64,000 nucleotides of DNA from Xanthomonas populi (GTDB lineage Bacteria; Pseudomonadota; Gammaproteobacteria; Xanthomonadales; Xanthomonadaceae). Shown here one piece after another: positions 35,072 through 44,501 of the stretch (the first letter of the stretch is position 1; each line of letters begins with the position of its first letter). The notes below the pieces were generated by a model. That model was not told the DNA's origin. It saw only the letters and a program-made list of their open reading frames with translations, and ran no database searches. The stretch lies in contig NZ_MDEJ01000003.1 of assembly GCF_002940065.1 (NCBI RefSeq), positions 1 through 64,000 of the forward strand. Direction: 5' to 3'. Position numbers and translations under genes: made by a program.

Positions 35072-36436
35072 ATGACCCGCCGGTTTTCTTCGTCGCAGTC
35101 TGCGGCTGGCCGTCTGAGCGGCGTACTGAGCAGTTCGCCACCGCTGGCGTGGAGTTTTCTGTATTTCTTCTGCCTGCTCAGCGGGTATTACGTGCTACGC
35201 CCGGTGCGCGAGGCGATGAGTGCGTCGGCGGATGTGGATGCGATCTTCCCCAGCGCCATGATCACCTTCTTCGCCGCGCACGGCATGCCGCTCAAGGATT
35301 TCACCCTGCAGGTGCTGTTTACCTGCGCGTTCCTGATCATGTTGCTGCTGCAGCCGGTGTACGGCGCGCTGGTCAGCCGCTATCCGCGGCGCGTGTTTCT
35401 GCCCGTGGTGTATGGCTTCTTCATTGCGACCTTGTTGTTGTTCTACGTGTTGTTCGACAGCGGCGTGCCCGGGCGCGGCATGGCGTTCTTTTTGTGGATC
35501 ACCGTGTTCAATCTGTTTGCAGTGGCGGTGTTCTGGAGCTTCATGGCCGATATTTTCAGCAACGCAGAAGCGCGCAGCTACTACGGCTATATCGGTGCGG
35601 CCGGTACGATCGGTGCGTTCCTTGGGCCGATCCTCACCCGCACGCTGGTCGAACGCATCGGCATTGCTCATTTGATGCTGGTGTCGGCGGGATTTCTGGT
35701 GATGTGCGTGGTCTGCCTGCTGCGCTTGCGGCCATGGGCGGTCGCACGCGAGCAGGCGCGACAGCTGAGCTCCGGCGAAGTGCCGATGGGCGGGGATATG
35801 CTCGGCGGGCTCAAGCTGATCGTGCGTGAGCCACTGCTGCGTTGGCTGGCGGTGATGGTGGTATTGGCCGTGGGCGTCGGCACCTTGCTCTACAACGAGC
35901 AGGCAGCGCTGGTGCGGCGCTTGTATACCAATGCGGCGGCCAGTACCGCGTATTACGCGAGTATTGATCTGGCGGTCAATGCGCTCACCCTGGTGTTGCA
36001 GCTGCTGGTGACGCGCGCGCTGTTGTCGCGCTTCGGTATCGCACCGGCTCTACTGATTCCGGGCGTGGCGATCACGCTGGGCTATGCGGTGCTGGCGGCT
36101 TCGCCGTTGCCGATGATGATCGCGATCGTGCAGGTGATCACTCGCTCCAGCGAGTTCGCACTCGCCAAGCCCGCGCGCGAGACGCTGTATACGCGAGTAG
36201 ATCGCGAGTGGCGCTACAAGGCCGGTGCGGCGATCGATACGGTGATCTACCGCGGTGGCGACCTTACCTTCGTGTGGGTGCACAAGGTGGTGTCGGCATT
36301 CGGCTCCAGCGCGGTGTTCGGCGTCGGTCTGGTGGTGGCATCGGGCATGACACTGGGCGCCTTCGGCTTGCTGCGCGAGGCGCGCAAACTGCCTGCCGAG
36401 CGCGATGCGCAGACGAGCAAGCAGGCGTCCGACTAA
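35072..36436 (+). CDS. ATP/ADP-translocase-like (NTP/NDP exchange) or MFS membrane transporter
   Basis: A 454-residue polytopic protein with about 12 hydrophobic helices. Motifs GYYVLRPVREAMS, VYGALVSRYPRR, FWSFMADIFSNAEARSYYGYIGAAGTIGAFLGP and the basic FALAKPARETLYTRVDREWRYKAGAAID-type region (shown in parts) resemble the Tlc/NTP-NDP exchanger-like family found in free-living bacteria. Its substrate is unknown; free-living members are often annotated simply as MFS transporters. The ATG at 35072 is chosen over a GTG six codons upstream. The stop is followed at once by a diverged copy of the inverted-repeat element. Confidence 0.75.
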   Translation: MTRRFSSSQSAAGRLSGVLSSSPPLAWSFLYFFCLLSGYYVLRPVREAMSASADVDAIFPSAMITFFAAHGMPLKDFTLQVLFTCAFLIMLLLQPVYGALVSRYPRRVFLPVVYGFFIATLLLFYVLFDSGVPGRGMAFFLWITVFNLFAVAVFWSFMADIFSNAEARSYYGYIGAAGTIGAFLGPILTRTLVERIGIAHLMLVSAGFLVMCVVCLLRLRPWAVAREQARQLSSGEVPMGGDMLGGLKLIVREPLLRWLAVMVVLAVGVGTLLYNEQAALVRRLYTNAAASTAYYASIDLAVNALTLVLQLLVTRALLSRFGIAPALLIPGVAITLGYAVLAASPLPMMIAIVQVITRSSEFALAKPARETLYTRVDREWRYKAGAAIDTVIYRGGDLTFVWVHKVVSAFGSSAVFGVGLVVASGMTLGAFGLLREARKLPAERDAQTSKQASD

Positions 36437-36573
36437 GAGCGGTCGGCAAGATGATTGCGCCCACCAACGGGCGGGCGAGGCCGATGTTCGGCGCGGCATG
36501 TCGCACCGGGATACTCCGATTCTGAGCGCGCCTTTCGTGCCACCGGTGGAGAGTTCGCGACGTTCTATCAGCC
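36437..36573 (+). repeat. Diverged copy C of the inverted-terminal-repeat element
   Basis: Begins GAGCGGTCGGCAAGATGATTG and ends CGACGTTCTATCAGCC, matching copies A and B in length, order and interior (GGGCGGGCGAGGCCGATGTT, then GATTCTGAGCGCGCC) but with many substitutions. The terminal inverted repeats are no longer perfect. Confidence 0.6.
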
Positions 36574-36784
36574 ACACCAGGAGCAGACAGCAAGCCACTG
36601 CGCGGCCGCCGAACAAACGCGGAACCAGTGCAGCCGGTGCGCGTCATCGCAACGTTCTACTCGTGCATGCAGGTCTTGCATCTTTTCTGCCATCTTGCGG
36701 CTGCGCGAGGGTCATCGGCTGATCCAGACAAGACGACTGCAATCACGACGATGCTGGCCGGCACATTCATCTTGCCTATCTGCC
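36574..36784. other. Spacer before the DUF1304 remnant
   Basis: About 210 bases. No gene was seen; it may include the promoter of the DUF1304 gene. Confidence 0.35.
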
Positions 36785-37058
36785 ATGTCGCTGTTCGCTA
36801 TCGTTGCTGGCCTGGGCGTCGCTCTGCTGCACGTCCACATCCTGGTGTTGGAAATGCTGCTATGGACGCACCCGCTGCGCTTGAAGACCTTCCGCAACAC
36901 GCCCGAGAAGGCTGATGACACCCGCGTACTCGCCGCCAACCAGGGCCTCTACAACGGCTTTCTCGCCGCCGGCCTGGTCTGGTGCGCGGTGCAGGCGCGC
37001 ATTCTTACAGGCGTTGCCTGCGTTGATCACGTTGGCATTGGTGTGGTTGCCGCGCTGA
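36785..37058 (+). pseudogene. DUF1304 membrane protein gene with an internal deletion and frameshift
   Basis: The N-terminal part (ATG 36785) reads ALLHVHILVLEMLLWTHPLR and VLAANQGLYNGFLAAGLVWC, typical DUF1304 signatures. After about residue 70 the frame diverges into an atypical sequence running into a palindromic repeat. In another frame, 36993-37058, the expected C-terminus is present (AFLQALPALITLALVW, then a stop). Joining the two would lack about 25-30 residues (the third membrane helix region). So an internal deletion that changed frame near 36990 is the simplest explanation. The 113-codon open frame to 37126 would give a protein with a foreign tail. Normal DUF1304 proteins are about 115-120 residues with four helices; function unknown. 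Confidence 0.7.
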
Positions 37059-37087
37059 AGGTTCTGTCGGCAGCGTGTTCGCTTCTC

Positions 37088-37155
37088 GTAGGAGCGGGCC
37101 TGACCGCGATGAGGCTTCAGCCGTGATGTCTCATCGCGGTCGGGTCCGCTCCTGC
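37088..37155. repeat. Dispersed palindromic repeat (GTAGGAGCGGGC type), copy 2
   Basis: The arm GTAGGAGCGGGCCTGACCGC plus GATGAG (37088-37113) is repeated inverted at 37130-37155 with few mismatches. It has the same ends (GTAGGAGCG...GCGATG) and size as the copy at 23079-23146, with a different centre. Confidence 0.78.
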
Positions 37156-37299
37156 AAGGCAGTTCGCTGAGGCCATACCTGCTGCGCGGGGGGCGGGCAA
37201 ACCACGGCGGTAGGCAGCGTAGCTTCGTGATTGGCGGTCTCCACAAACAACGACAGCGGGCCAAACCCGCCGTCGTCTGCTATCACGTTGGCCTGCGCC

Positions 37300-37367
37300 T
37301 TACGCCGCTTCGCGTGGCTGCTGTGCCTGCGCCTTACGCCGCTTCGCGTGGCTGCTGTGCCTGCGGC
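37300..37367. repeat. 34-bp tandem duplication at the 3' end of fadE
   Basis: The unit starting TTACGCCGCTTCGCGTGGCT occurs at 37300-37333 and 37334-37367, nearly identical; the second copy holds the stop codon and last codons of fadE. The first copy is beyond the stop and therefore duplicates the end of the gene. Confidence 0.88.
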
Positions 37368-39808
37368 TTGTCGTAGTAGCTCGCCGCACGCAGCTCATGC
37401 GGATCGAAATCGTCGACGGTGATGGTGTCCATCATGATCGCGCGCAATTCTTCCAGCTGCCTGCGCTCGTCGAGGGTGATCACGCCCTCGGCCACGGCCT
37501 CGTCCAGCTGCGCGGGGAAATCCAGCGCTTCGATGCCCTTGGTCTTGAGCGCCTTCAGGAACTTGCGCTCCACCGGCTCGGCCAACACGGCCTTGGCCAG
37601 ATAACTGGCGATACGACCGCCCGGATTGTTGGCGCACGGTGTCAGGAACACGCCCTGCCCAAGGCGATCGCGTGCCTCGTTGGGCGTCATCAGGATCGAT
37701 GCCACGCGATGCCCCAAACGGTCGCCCGGTGCTTCGGCACGACGGCCCAGTGGGAAGATCAACACCCACATCAGCCAGCCGACCGGACGGATCGGGAAGT
37801 TGCGTAGCGCGGCCGACAGTGCGGTTTCGATCTTGTGCACGCTATCGTGGAAGGCCCACGCCAGCAGCGGCTGATCGGTCGCCGGTGCGCCTTCGTCGTG
37901 ATAGCGCTTGAGCATCGCGCTGGTCAGGTAGATGTGGCTCAGCACATCGCCCAGACGACCGGACAGCGACTCCTTGAACTTGAGCTTGCCGCCCAGCATC
38001 AGCATCGACACGTCGGCCATCAGCGCCAGGTTGGCGGAGTAGCGATCCAGCTTGCGGAAGAAACGACGCGTGTATGCATCGCCCGGCGCAGCGCCGATAC
38101 GTGCGCCGGTGAGGCCAAACCAGAACGAACGTACCGCGTTGGAAATGCCGAAGCGGATGTGACCGAACAGGCTCTGATCGAAATCTTCCAGGCCACGGCG
38201 CGTATCCGGATCCTGCGCCGCCTTCATTTCCTTCATCACCCACGGATGGCACAGGATCGCGCCCTGACCGAAGATCAGCAGGCTGCGGGTCATGATATTG
38301 GCGCCTTCCACCGTCACGCCGATCGGCGCGGACTGCCAGGCACGGCCGGCGAAGTTGCGCGGCCCCAAAATAATGCCTTTTCCGCCGATCACATCCATCA
38401 TGTCGCTGACCACTTCGCGACCCATCGTGGTGCAGTGGTACTTAGCGATCGCCGACGGCACCGATGGCACATCGCCGCGATCCACTGCAGCCGCGGTCGC
38501 CTGCGACAGCGCACTGATGGCATAGGCCTTGCCACCGATCCGTGCGAGCGCTTCTTCCACGCCCTCGAAGCGACCGATCGACAGACCGAACTGCTTACGG
38601 ATGCGCGCATACGCACCGGTCACCACCGCCGCGTACTTGCCGCCGCCGCTGGCGGTGGAGGGCAGGGTGATCGAACGCCCCACCGCCAAGCACTCGTTGA
38701 GCATGTTCCAGCCCTTGCCGACCATGTCCACGCCACCGATCAACTGGCTGAGCGGAATGAAGACCTCGGTGCCACGGATCGGTCCGTTCTGGAAGGTGGA
38801 ATTCAGTGGGAAATGACGGCGGCCGATTTCAACCCCTTGCGTCTCGCGCGGCAACAACGCCAGGGTGATGCCGATGTCCTTGTTGTCGCCGATCAAGCCT
38901 TCCGGATCGTACATGCGGAACGCCAAGCCGATCAGCGACGCCACCGGTGCCAGGGTGATGTAACGCTTGTCGAAGGTGAGCTTGACGCCGAGCACGTTGG
39001 CGCCATTCCACTCGCCCTTGCAGACGATGCCGTAGTCCGGGATCGAGGTCGCATCCGAGCCGGCGAACGGGCCGGTCAGACCGAAACACGGCACTTCCGC
39101 GCCGATGGCCAGGCGCGGCAGGTAATAGTCCTTCTGTTCCGGCGTGCCGTAATGCAGCAGCAGCTCACCCGGCCCGAGCGAGTTGGGCACACCGACGGTG
39201 GAGCTGACCACGCTGGAGATCGAGGACAGCTTCTGGATCACCTTATGATGCGCCAGCGCGCTGAAACCCAAGCCGCCGTACTGCTTCGGGATGATCATGC
39301 CGAAGAACTTCTGCTTCTTGATGTAGTCCCACAGCTCCGGCGGCAGATCGGCGTGGACGTGGGTGATTTCCCAGTCGTTGACCATCTTGCACAGCTCCTC
39401 GACCGGGCCATCCAGAAACGCCTGCTCTTCGGCGGTCAGCTGGGGCTTGGGATAGTTGAGCAGCTTCTGCCAATCCGGATCGCCGGTGAACAGCTCGCCT
39501 TCGAAACCCACCGAGCCGGTTTCCAGCGCGATGCGCTCGGTCTGCGACAGCGGCGGCAGCACCTTGCGGAAGAAGCCCATCAGCGGCGTGGTGAGCAGCG
39601 GCTTGCGCAGGAATGGCAACAACACCGGCGCGGAGACCAACACTACCAATATGGCAGCAACGATGGTTGCGGTGAGATTGGCACCCAGCAACCAGCACGC
39701 CACCAGCACACAGGCGCTCAGCGCGACCCAGGTGGCAAGGCGCATGCGGTGGTAGGCAGCGATGCCAGCCGCCAGGATGACGAGAAGGAACGGTGCAACG
39801 ATGCTCAT
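37334..39808 (-). CDS. fadE: Acyl-CoA dehydrogenase FadE
   Basis: An 824-residue FadE-type enzyme, the size typical of the long proteobacterial form that catalyses the first oxidation step of fatty acid beta-oxidation. Two N-terminal membrane helices (IVAPFLLVILAAGIAAYH, VALSACVLVACWLLGANL) precede the dehydrogenase domains: GMIIPKQYGGLGFSALAHH, FGLTGPFAGSDATSIPD for FAD/acyl-CoA binding, and GREVVSDMMDVIGGKGIILG with TVEGANIMTRSLLIFGQGAI. The C-terminal domain of about 250 residues is also FadE-type. The start is ATG 39808, overlapping the stop of the upstream alpha/beta hydrolase (ATGA). The pair diverges from a TetR gene with an operator between them, as expected of fatty acid-responsive control. 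Confidence 0.95.
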   Translation of the reverse strand: MSIVAPFLLVILAAGIAAYHRMRLATWVALSACVLVACWLLGANLTATIVAAILVVLVSAPVLLPFLRKPLLTTPLMGFFRKVLPPLSQTERIALETGSVGFEGELFTGDPDWQKLLNYPKPQLTAEEQAFLDGPVEELCKMVNDWEITHVHADLPPELWDYIKKQKFFGMIIPKQYGGLGFSALAHHKVIQKLSSISSVVSSTVGVPNSLGPGELLLHYGTPEQKDYYLPRLAIGAEVPCFGLTGPFAGSDATSIPDYGIVCKGEWNGANVLGVKLTFDKRYITLAPVASLIGLAFRMYDPEGLIGDNKDIGITLALLPRETQGVEIGRRHFPLNSTFQNGPIRGTEVFIPLSQLIGGVDMVGKGWNMLNECLAVGRSITLPSTASGGGKYAAVVTGAYARIRKQFGLSIGRFEGVEEALARIGGKAYAISALSQATAAAVDRGDVPSVPSAIAKYHCTTMGREVVSDMMDVIGGKGIILGPRNFAGRAWQSAPIGVTVEGANIMTRSLLIFGQGAILCHPWVMKEMKAAQDPDTRRGLEDFDQSLFGHIRFGISNAVRSFWFGLTGARIGAAPGDAYTRRFFRKLDRYSANLALMADVSMLMLGGKLKFKESLSGRLGDVLSHIYLTSAMLKRYHDEGAPATDQPLLAWAFHDSVHKIETALSAALRNFPIRPVGWLMWVLIFPLGRRAEAPGDRLGHRVASILMTPNEARDRLGQGVFLTPCANNPGGRIASYLAKAVLAEPVERKFLKALKTKGIEALDFPAQLDEAVAEGVITLDERRQLEELRAIMMDTITVDDFDPHELRAASYYDKPQAQQPREAA

Positions 39809-40653
39809 GGTCTTGCTCCAGTGACATGCTCGGTAATGTTGGACGCTGCGATGGTGCCAACCGAGTGCAGTGCATCCAGATAATGCAACACGGTGGCGGT
39901 AAAAGTGGTGTTGTCGTCGCCGGCCAGCATGTGCGTGGCATCGGGCAAATGCACGTGCTGCGCATGCGGGGCGATCGACAGAAATTCGGTAATGTTGTCC
40001 GGCGCGACCAGATCGCTGCGCCCGCCGCTGATCAACAGCATCGGGCATCGCACCTGTGACGCGGCGTCCAGCAATGCTTTTTGCTGCAGATGTGGATCTT
40101 GCGCTGCCAGTTCGTCGACAAGGCGCGGATCCCAATGCCAGTGCCAACGTGCATCGTCATGTTGCCGCAGCAAGCCTTGCAACTGCTGGGACGTCCTGCG
40201 CCGCCGATGTGGCAAGTAAGCGGCGATCGCATCTGCCGCAGCATCCAGCGATGCGAATCCGCCCGGATGCGCGGTCATGAAACGCAGGATGCGCTCCACA
40301 CCGCGCGTGTCCCAGCGCGGCGTGATGTCGACCAGCACGATCGTGCGGAAAAAACCCGGCCAGCGCGCTTCTGCAAGCAGCCCAAACAGCCCGCCCATCG
40401 ACGCGGCTATCAGCACTGGTGGCTCGGTTTGCTCGCCGGCCACTACGATCAAATCGTCGGTGAATTGCATGGCCGAGTTGGGCACATCAGCGTCATTGCC
40501 GCTGGAATCGCCATGCCCGCGCGCGTCGTAAGACAGCGTGCGGTAGCCGGCTTCGGCCAATGCGGTTGCCGTGCCTTCCCATGCGTGTCGTGTCTGGCCA
40601 AATCCATGCGCAAACAGCACGGTCGTTGCGTGTTCCGCGCCCTGCGTCGACAC
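39805..40653 (-). CDS. Alpha/beta-hydrolase fold protein
   Basis: A 282-residue soluble hydrolase. The oxyanion-hole strand is VLFAHGFGQTRHAWEG, the nucleophile elbow is IAASMGGLFGLLAEAR (Ser in ASMGG), an acid is likely in LLISGGRSDLV and the catalytic His in DATHMLAGDD. There is no signal peptide. It is translationally coupled to fadE and divergent from tetR, so an esterase or thioesterase role in fatty acid breakdown is plausible but not shown. Confidence 0.88.
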   Translation of the reverse strand: MSTQGAEHATTVLFAHGFGQTRHAWEGTATALAEAGYRTLSYDARGHGDSSGNDADVPNSAMQFTDDLIVVAGEQTEPPVLIAASMGGLFGLLAEARWPGFFRTIVLVDITPRWDTRGVERILRFMTAHPGGFASLDAAADAIAAYLPHRRRRTSQQLQGLLRQHDDARWHWHWDPRLVDELAAQDPHLQQKALLDAASQVRCPMLLISGGRSDLVAPDNITEFLSIAPHAQHVHLPDATHMLAGDDNTTFTATVLHYLDALHSVGTIAASNITEHVTGARP

Positions 40654-40724
40654 GGCAAGCGAGGTCTAGCCAACACGGATCTTGGTCACAGACGTGATCT
40701 GGGCGAGGCTAGATGGAGAAGTGA

Positions 40725-40778
40725 CCATACCAGATAGTATGGATGTAGCGTCCTAGCTGTCAATACTCACTGGTATGG
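40725..40778. promoter_or_regulatory. Probable TetR operator between the hydrolase-fadE and tetR genes
   Basis: A palindrome CCATAC-CAGATA-GTATGG at 40725-40742 and a second GGTATGG half-site at 40772-40778 lie in the 213-base divergent gap. The arrangement suits autoregulation plus control of the hydrolase-fadE operon. Confidence 0.6.
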
Positions 40779-40866
40779 GCGGTTAAGCCATTAAATCCTG
40801 GCGGTTGTGTCTGCAGTTTTGTGTTGCGTACTGCAACTGGCCTGAGCGTATGGTTAAATCGCCCCA

Positions 40867-41595
40867 ATGAACGACATCACCGATTCCAGCCCCACCACGC
40901 CCCGCGCCAGTTCCGGTCGCGGTCAGCGCCTCAGTGCAGACGATTGGGCACAGGCAGCGCTGGACCTGATCGCCGAACAAGGTGTCGGTGCAGTCGCAGT
41001 AGAACCGCTGGCACGCCGTCTCGGCGTCACCAAGGGCAGCTTCTACTGGCACTTCCCCTCGCGCGACGCACTGCTGCAGGCAGCCCTCGAACGCTGGGAA
41101 ATCTTCGAGCAAAAAGAAGTGTTCGGCAGCCTGGAAGACGTTCCCGACCCAAGTGCCCGCTTACGCGCGTTGTTTCAACTGGTCGCCCACGAAGTCAAAC
41201 CGCATGTCATCTACAGCGAACTGCTCAAGGCGCTCGACCACCCGGCTGTGCGCCCGATCATCGACCGCGTCTCGCAACGCCGCCTCGACTATTTGATTGC
41301 CTCGTTTCGCCAGGCCGGCCTCACCCGTACCGACGCCCAGCACCGCGCCCGCTTGGCCTACGCCGCCTACGTCGGCTTCCTGCAGCTCTCGCTACAGCTG
41401 CAGCAACCCAAGCAGGCCCGCGAAGACTTCGAAGCCTACGTCGAGCATGTGATTCAGACGTTGATTCCCGGGCGAGAAGTCAAAACTTCGGATGTCTCCG
41501 GCCGCTGCGCTGAGAATATCGGCGCGAAATTCAGAACAAAAAAAGCGGGCCGGATAACCGGCCCGCTTTTCGTTCTTACACCCTTCGCTTCTTAG
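40867..41595 (+). CDS. TetR-family regulator, probably of the fadE operon
   Basis: A 242-residue protein. The N-terminal helix-turn-helix is VEPLARRLGVTKGSFYWHFP (about 45-65), characteristic of TetR proteins, followed by a helical ligand-binding domain. A Ser/Thr-rich 18-residue tail precedes the domain. It diverges from the hydrolase-fadE operon with a palindrome between, suggesting control of fatty acid oxidation by acyl-CoA. The last 35 residues look atypical: they are encoded over a perfect terminator hairpin (41541-41570) and the stop overlaps the end of the convergent receptor gene. The natural end may have been near PGREV (41470-41490), with loss of an earlier stop. Confidence 0.88.
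   Translation: MNDITDSSPTTPRASSGRGQRLSADDWAQAALDLIAEQGVGAVAVEPLARRLGVTKGSFYWHFPSRDALLQAALERWEIFEQKEVFGSLEDVPDPSARLRALFQLVAHEVKPHVIYSELLKALDHPAVRPIIDRVSQRRLDYLIASFRQAGLTRTDAQHRARLAYAAYVGFLQLSLQLQQPKQAREDFEAYVEHVIQTLIPGREVKTSDVSGRCAENIGAKFRTKKAGRITGPLFVLTPFAS
41541..41570. terminator. Bidirectional terminator, inside the tetR reading frame
   Basis: A 13-bp perfect stem AAAAGCGGGCCGG (41541-41553), loop ATAA, and complement (41558-41570). A-rich and T-rich flanks serve both the tetR and the TonB receptor directions. Confidence 0.88.
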
Positions 41596-44501
41596 AACGC
41601 GAAGGTGATGCCCAGCGTGTAATAACGACCAATCGCATCGTAGAAGTTAGGGAACGTATTGCCGCTGTTCTGTGTGGTGTCGCCAATCGTGTTGCCCACG
41701 ACCGGTGCCTTCTTGTCGGTCAGGTTTGCTACCGACAGATTGACCGACGAGTTGAACGGCAGCTTGTAGTTCAGGCCGAAGTCGAAATAGCTGTAAGACG
41801 GGATTTCGCTATACGCCTCCAACCAGGTGCCGGTGTCCGGCTCCACCTTCATCTTGCTGCTGTAACGCCATGCCAGCGAAACCGACAGGTCGTTGTAAGA
41901 CCAGCTGGAGCGCAGGATGGAGCGGTACTTCGAGTTAGGCGTACAGCTCGTGCTGTAATAGCCGAGGCAGTCGCGGTTTTCCGATTCCGGTGTAGCCTGG
42001 GATTCCAGCGTCTGCACCAAGGTTGCATCGTAAGCGAAGTTCAAGCGGCCCATGGTGCCCGGCAGATCGAAGCCGTACTTGACGCCAAGGTCGAAGCCGT
42101 CAGTCTTCAGCGTGCCTTGGTTGCTGAGAATCAGCGAGACGCCAGGCGAGGTTGTGCCGTTGAAGGTGCCGGTCAACGGCGAGCGGCCCACCAGCGCACA
42201 ATTACCGTTGAAGGTCAGGCCCGGATTGAGGGCCGGGTCATAGCAACCGGAGATCACGTCATCCACGCTCTGCGAGGAGATGGTCTTCTCCATCTCGATC
42301 TTCCAGTAATCCAGCGTCACTGCGAAGTTTGAGGTCGGATTCCAGACCAGACCGATCGTCTGCGTATCGGCCTGCTCAGGCGTCAGTAGCGTATTGCCGC
42401 CACTGAGAACGTTGACCTGCCCGGCATTGGGCTGCGCGACCAAGCCTGCAGAGCCGGCCGGAACACCGGTCTGCACACACAGATTGGATAGGGTGCCGGG
42501 AGTGTTTGCTTGTGCCGCACTGATCGCCGCGCCAGCACACGGATCAGTATCGAGATTGCCCAGACCGGTCACTTGCGGAGCGAACAGTTCGCCGATGCCT
42601 GGGGCACGGTTCGCACGCTGGAACATGCCGCGGAAACGCAGGCTTTCGATCGGCGCCCAGTTGAGGCCGTACTTGAAGCTGCCGTACTCATCGCCCGTAT
42701 TGGACGTCGTCGAAAAGTCGGAGTAGCGATAGCCGCCTTCGAGGGACAGTGCGTAAATACCGGGCACGTTATCCACCAACGGCACGATCAGCTCGGAGTA
42801 CGCCTCGTTAATCGTGAAGCCGCCCTGGCTGTCCGGCACCGGCGCGCCGGTGCCCATGACTTCACCCTGGATCTGATTCGGGCCGTCAGCACGGGTCCCC
42901 GCAGTGGCGCGACGATGTTCTGCGCCCACGGCAACACCGATCGGATACTCGGACCATGGGCTCTTGAAACCGCCCAGATCGCCGGAGAAGTTAAGCGCAG
43001 CGTTGTCCTGCTCTACGTTCTGGACGGAAAACGCACTCAGGTTGATGAAGTTGATCGCTTCTGGTGAAATGGAACCCTCAGCACCCCAGATGTTGAGCGG
43101 CACGCAACCATTGCTCGGGTCGACACAGGTCGTGCCGTCGAGCGACATCAATGCCTGTCGGGTCTTTGACAACGAGCCCCAATTACGGCGCTCCGCCAAT
43201 TGCTCGGATTCACCGTGCGACCAGAATGCGTCGTACTTCCAGCTGTCCGAGATAGCGCCACGTAGTCCAGCGGTGACTTGGAAGGTTTTGGTGTCTTATC
43301 GGTCTTGACGCGGGCCGAGTTCGGTCAAACGACGGCCAACAGTCAGGCCCTCGATCATGGTCGGATCGCCGGCAACGCAGTTGCCCGCAGCGATACCGTA
43401 AGCCTGACACAGCTGTTGACGTGCCGGCTCGGGGATCAGTGGATTTCCGATCGGCATGTCGAATGCTTCTTGGAACAAACCGCTTGGTGCAAGCGTGGCC
43501 TGGACGCGGGAACGCGTGTAGTTCACCTGCCCATAGGCTTCGGCGTGTTCATTTATTTCGTAACGACCCAGTGCAGTGGCCTGGTAGCGATCAAGTGCAG
43601 TCTGAAAGAGATTGACCGGATTGAAGTTATAGGTCTGGATGCTATCGACGATCTGGCCGGTCGCAGGATCGATCTGACCGCGGCCGTTGCGCGTGCCGGT
43701 CTCGCCGGGTGTTCCCCATGTGCCAGGAGGACCTGCAATGAGCGAAGGAACCGTGGTGCCGGAGCCCTGCGCAGCACCTGTGCCGGATGAGCGCGAAACC
43801 TCGCCCCATTCACGATCGCCCTGGAAAACCGGGTCGACCTTGGTGTGCCCGACGCTGAAGACCACGTTTCCTTTGCCGTCAGCCGAATTGGCGCCCATCG
43901 TTGCTTCGATGCGCTGACGCGCGCCGTCGCCGTACTTGGACTGACCATAAGAGCTCTGAACTTCCACACCCTCGAAATCGCGGCGCAAGATGAAGTTGGC
44001 CACGCCTGAGATGGCATCGGCGCCATACACCACGGACGCGCCGCCGGTCAATAGATCGACGCTTTGAATCAGCGCGATCGGGATCGTATTGGTGTCTACG
44101 ACACCCGACAGATCGTAAGGAACCGGGCGACGCCCATCGACCAATACAAGTGTGCGATTCGAGCCGAGGCCGCGCAGATCGATTTCTGCAGCACCGGTCG
44201 CGCCGTTGTTGGTGCCGGGTCCAACCGTCGGCGACACACTCGGCAATTGCTTGACGAACTCTTCCACCGCAACGGGCTGCGTGCGCATGAATTCTTCGCG
44301 CTCGATGCTCGTGACCGGGCTGCTGGTGGTCAGGCCTGGCGTGGAAATACGGCTACCGGTAACGGTGATGGTGTCTAGTGTGGCTGCTTCGCTGGCAGGT
44401 GCGTTCTGCGCGATTGCGGCTGACGACAGGGCAGCGTTGCTGACGCCGATGACCAGCGCGAAAACGACCGCATCGCGCAGCTTGTTGGACTTCAAATTCA
44501 T
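41592..44501 (-). pseudogene. TonB-dependent receptor 2, interrupted by an in-frame stop
   Basis: The frame from ATG 44501 (ribosome site GGAGAGAG just upstream) would give 969 residues but has TAA at 43296-43298, codon 402. The same frame continues beyond it (TKTFQVTAGLRGAISDSWKY, AFWSHGESEQLAERRNWGSL) to the barrel end RYYTLGITFAF. So this is a point stop, probably from a Tyr codon, not a shift. Signal peptide, a TonB-box-like DTITVTG and a plug with NRTLVLVDGRRPVP and GGASVVYGADAISGVANFIL are intact. The plug type is that of receptors with the NxxLVLVDGRR motif, often for plant- or peptide-derived ligands. The truncated product has a plug and about a third of the barrel, so no functional channel is expected. 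Confidence 0.86.

Noticed and set aside
36455..36784. N-terminal extension of the DUF1304 frame
   Set aside because: Translated from repeat copy C and spacer; the family N-terminus begins at 36785.
37835..39883. 682-codon plus-strand frame
   Set aside because: Antisense to fadE; His/Arg/Gln-rich shadow composition.
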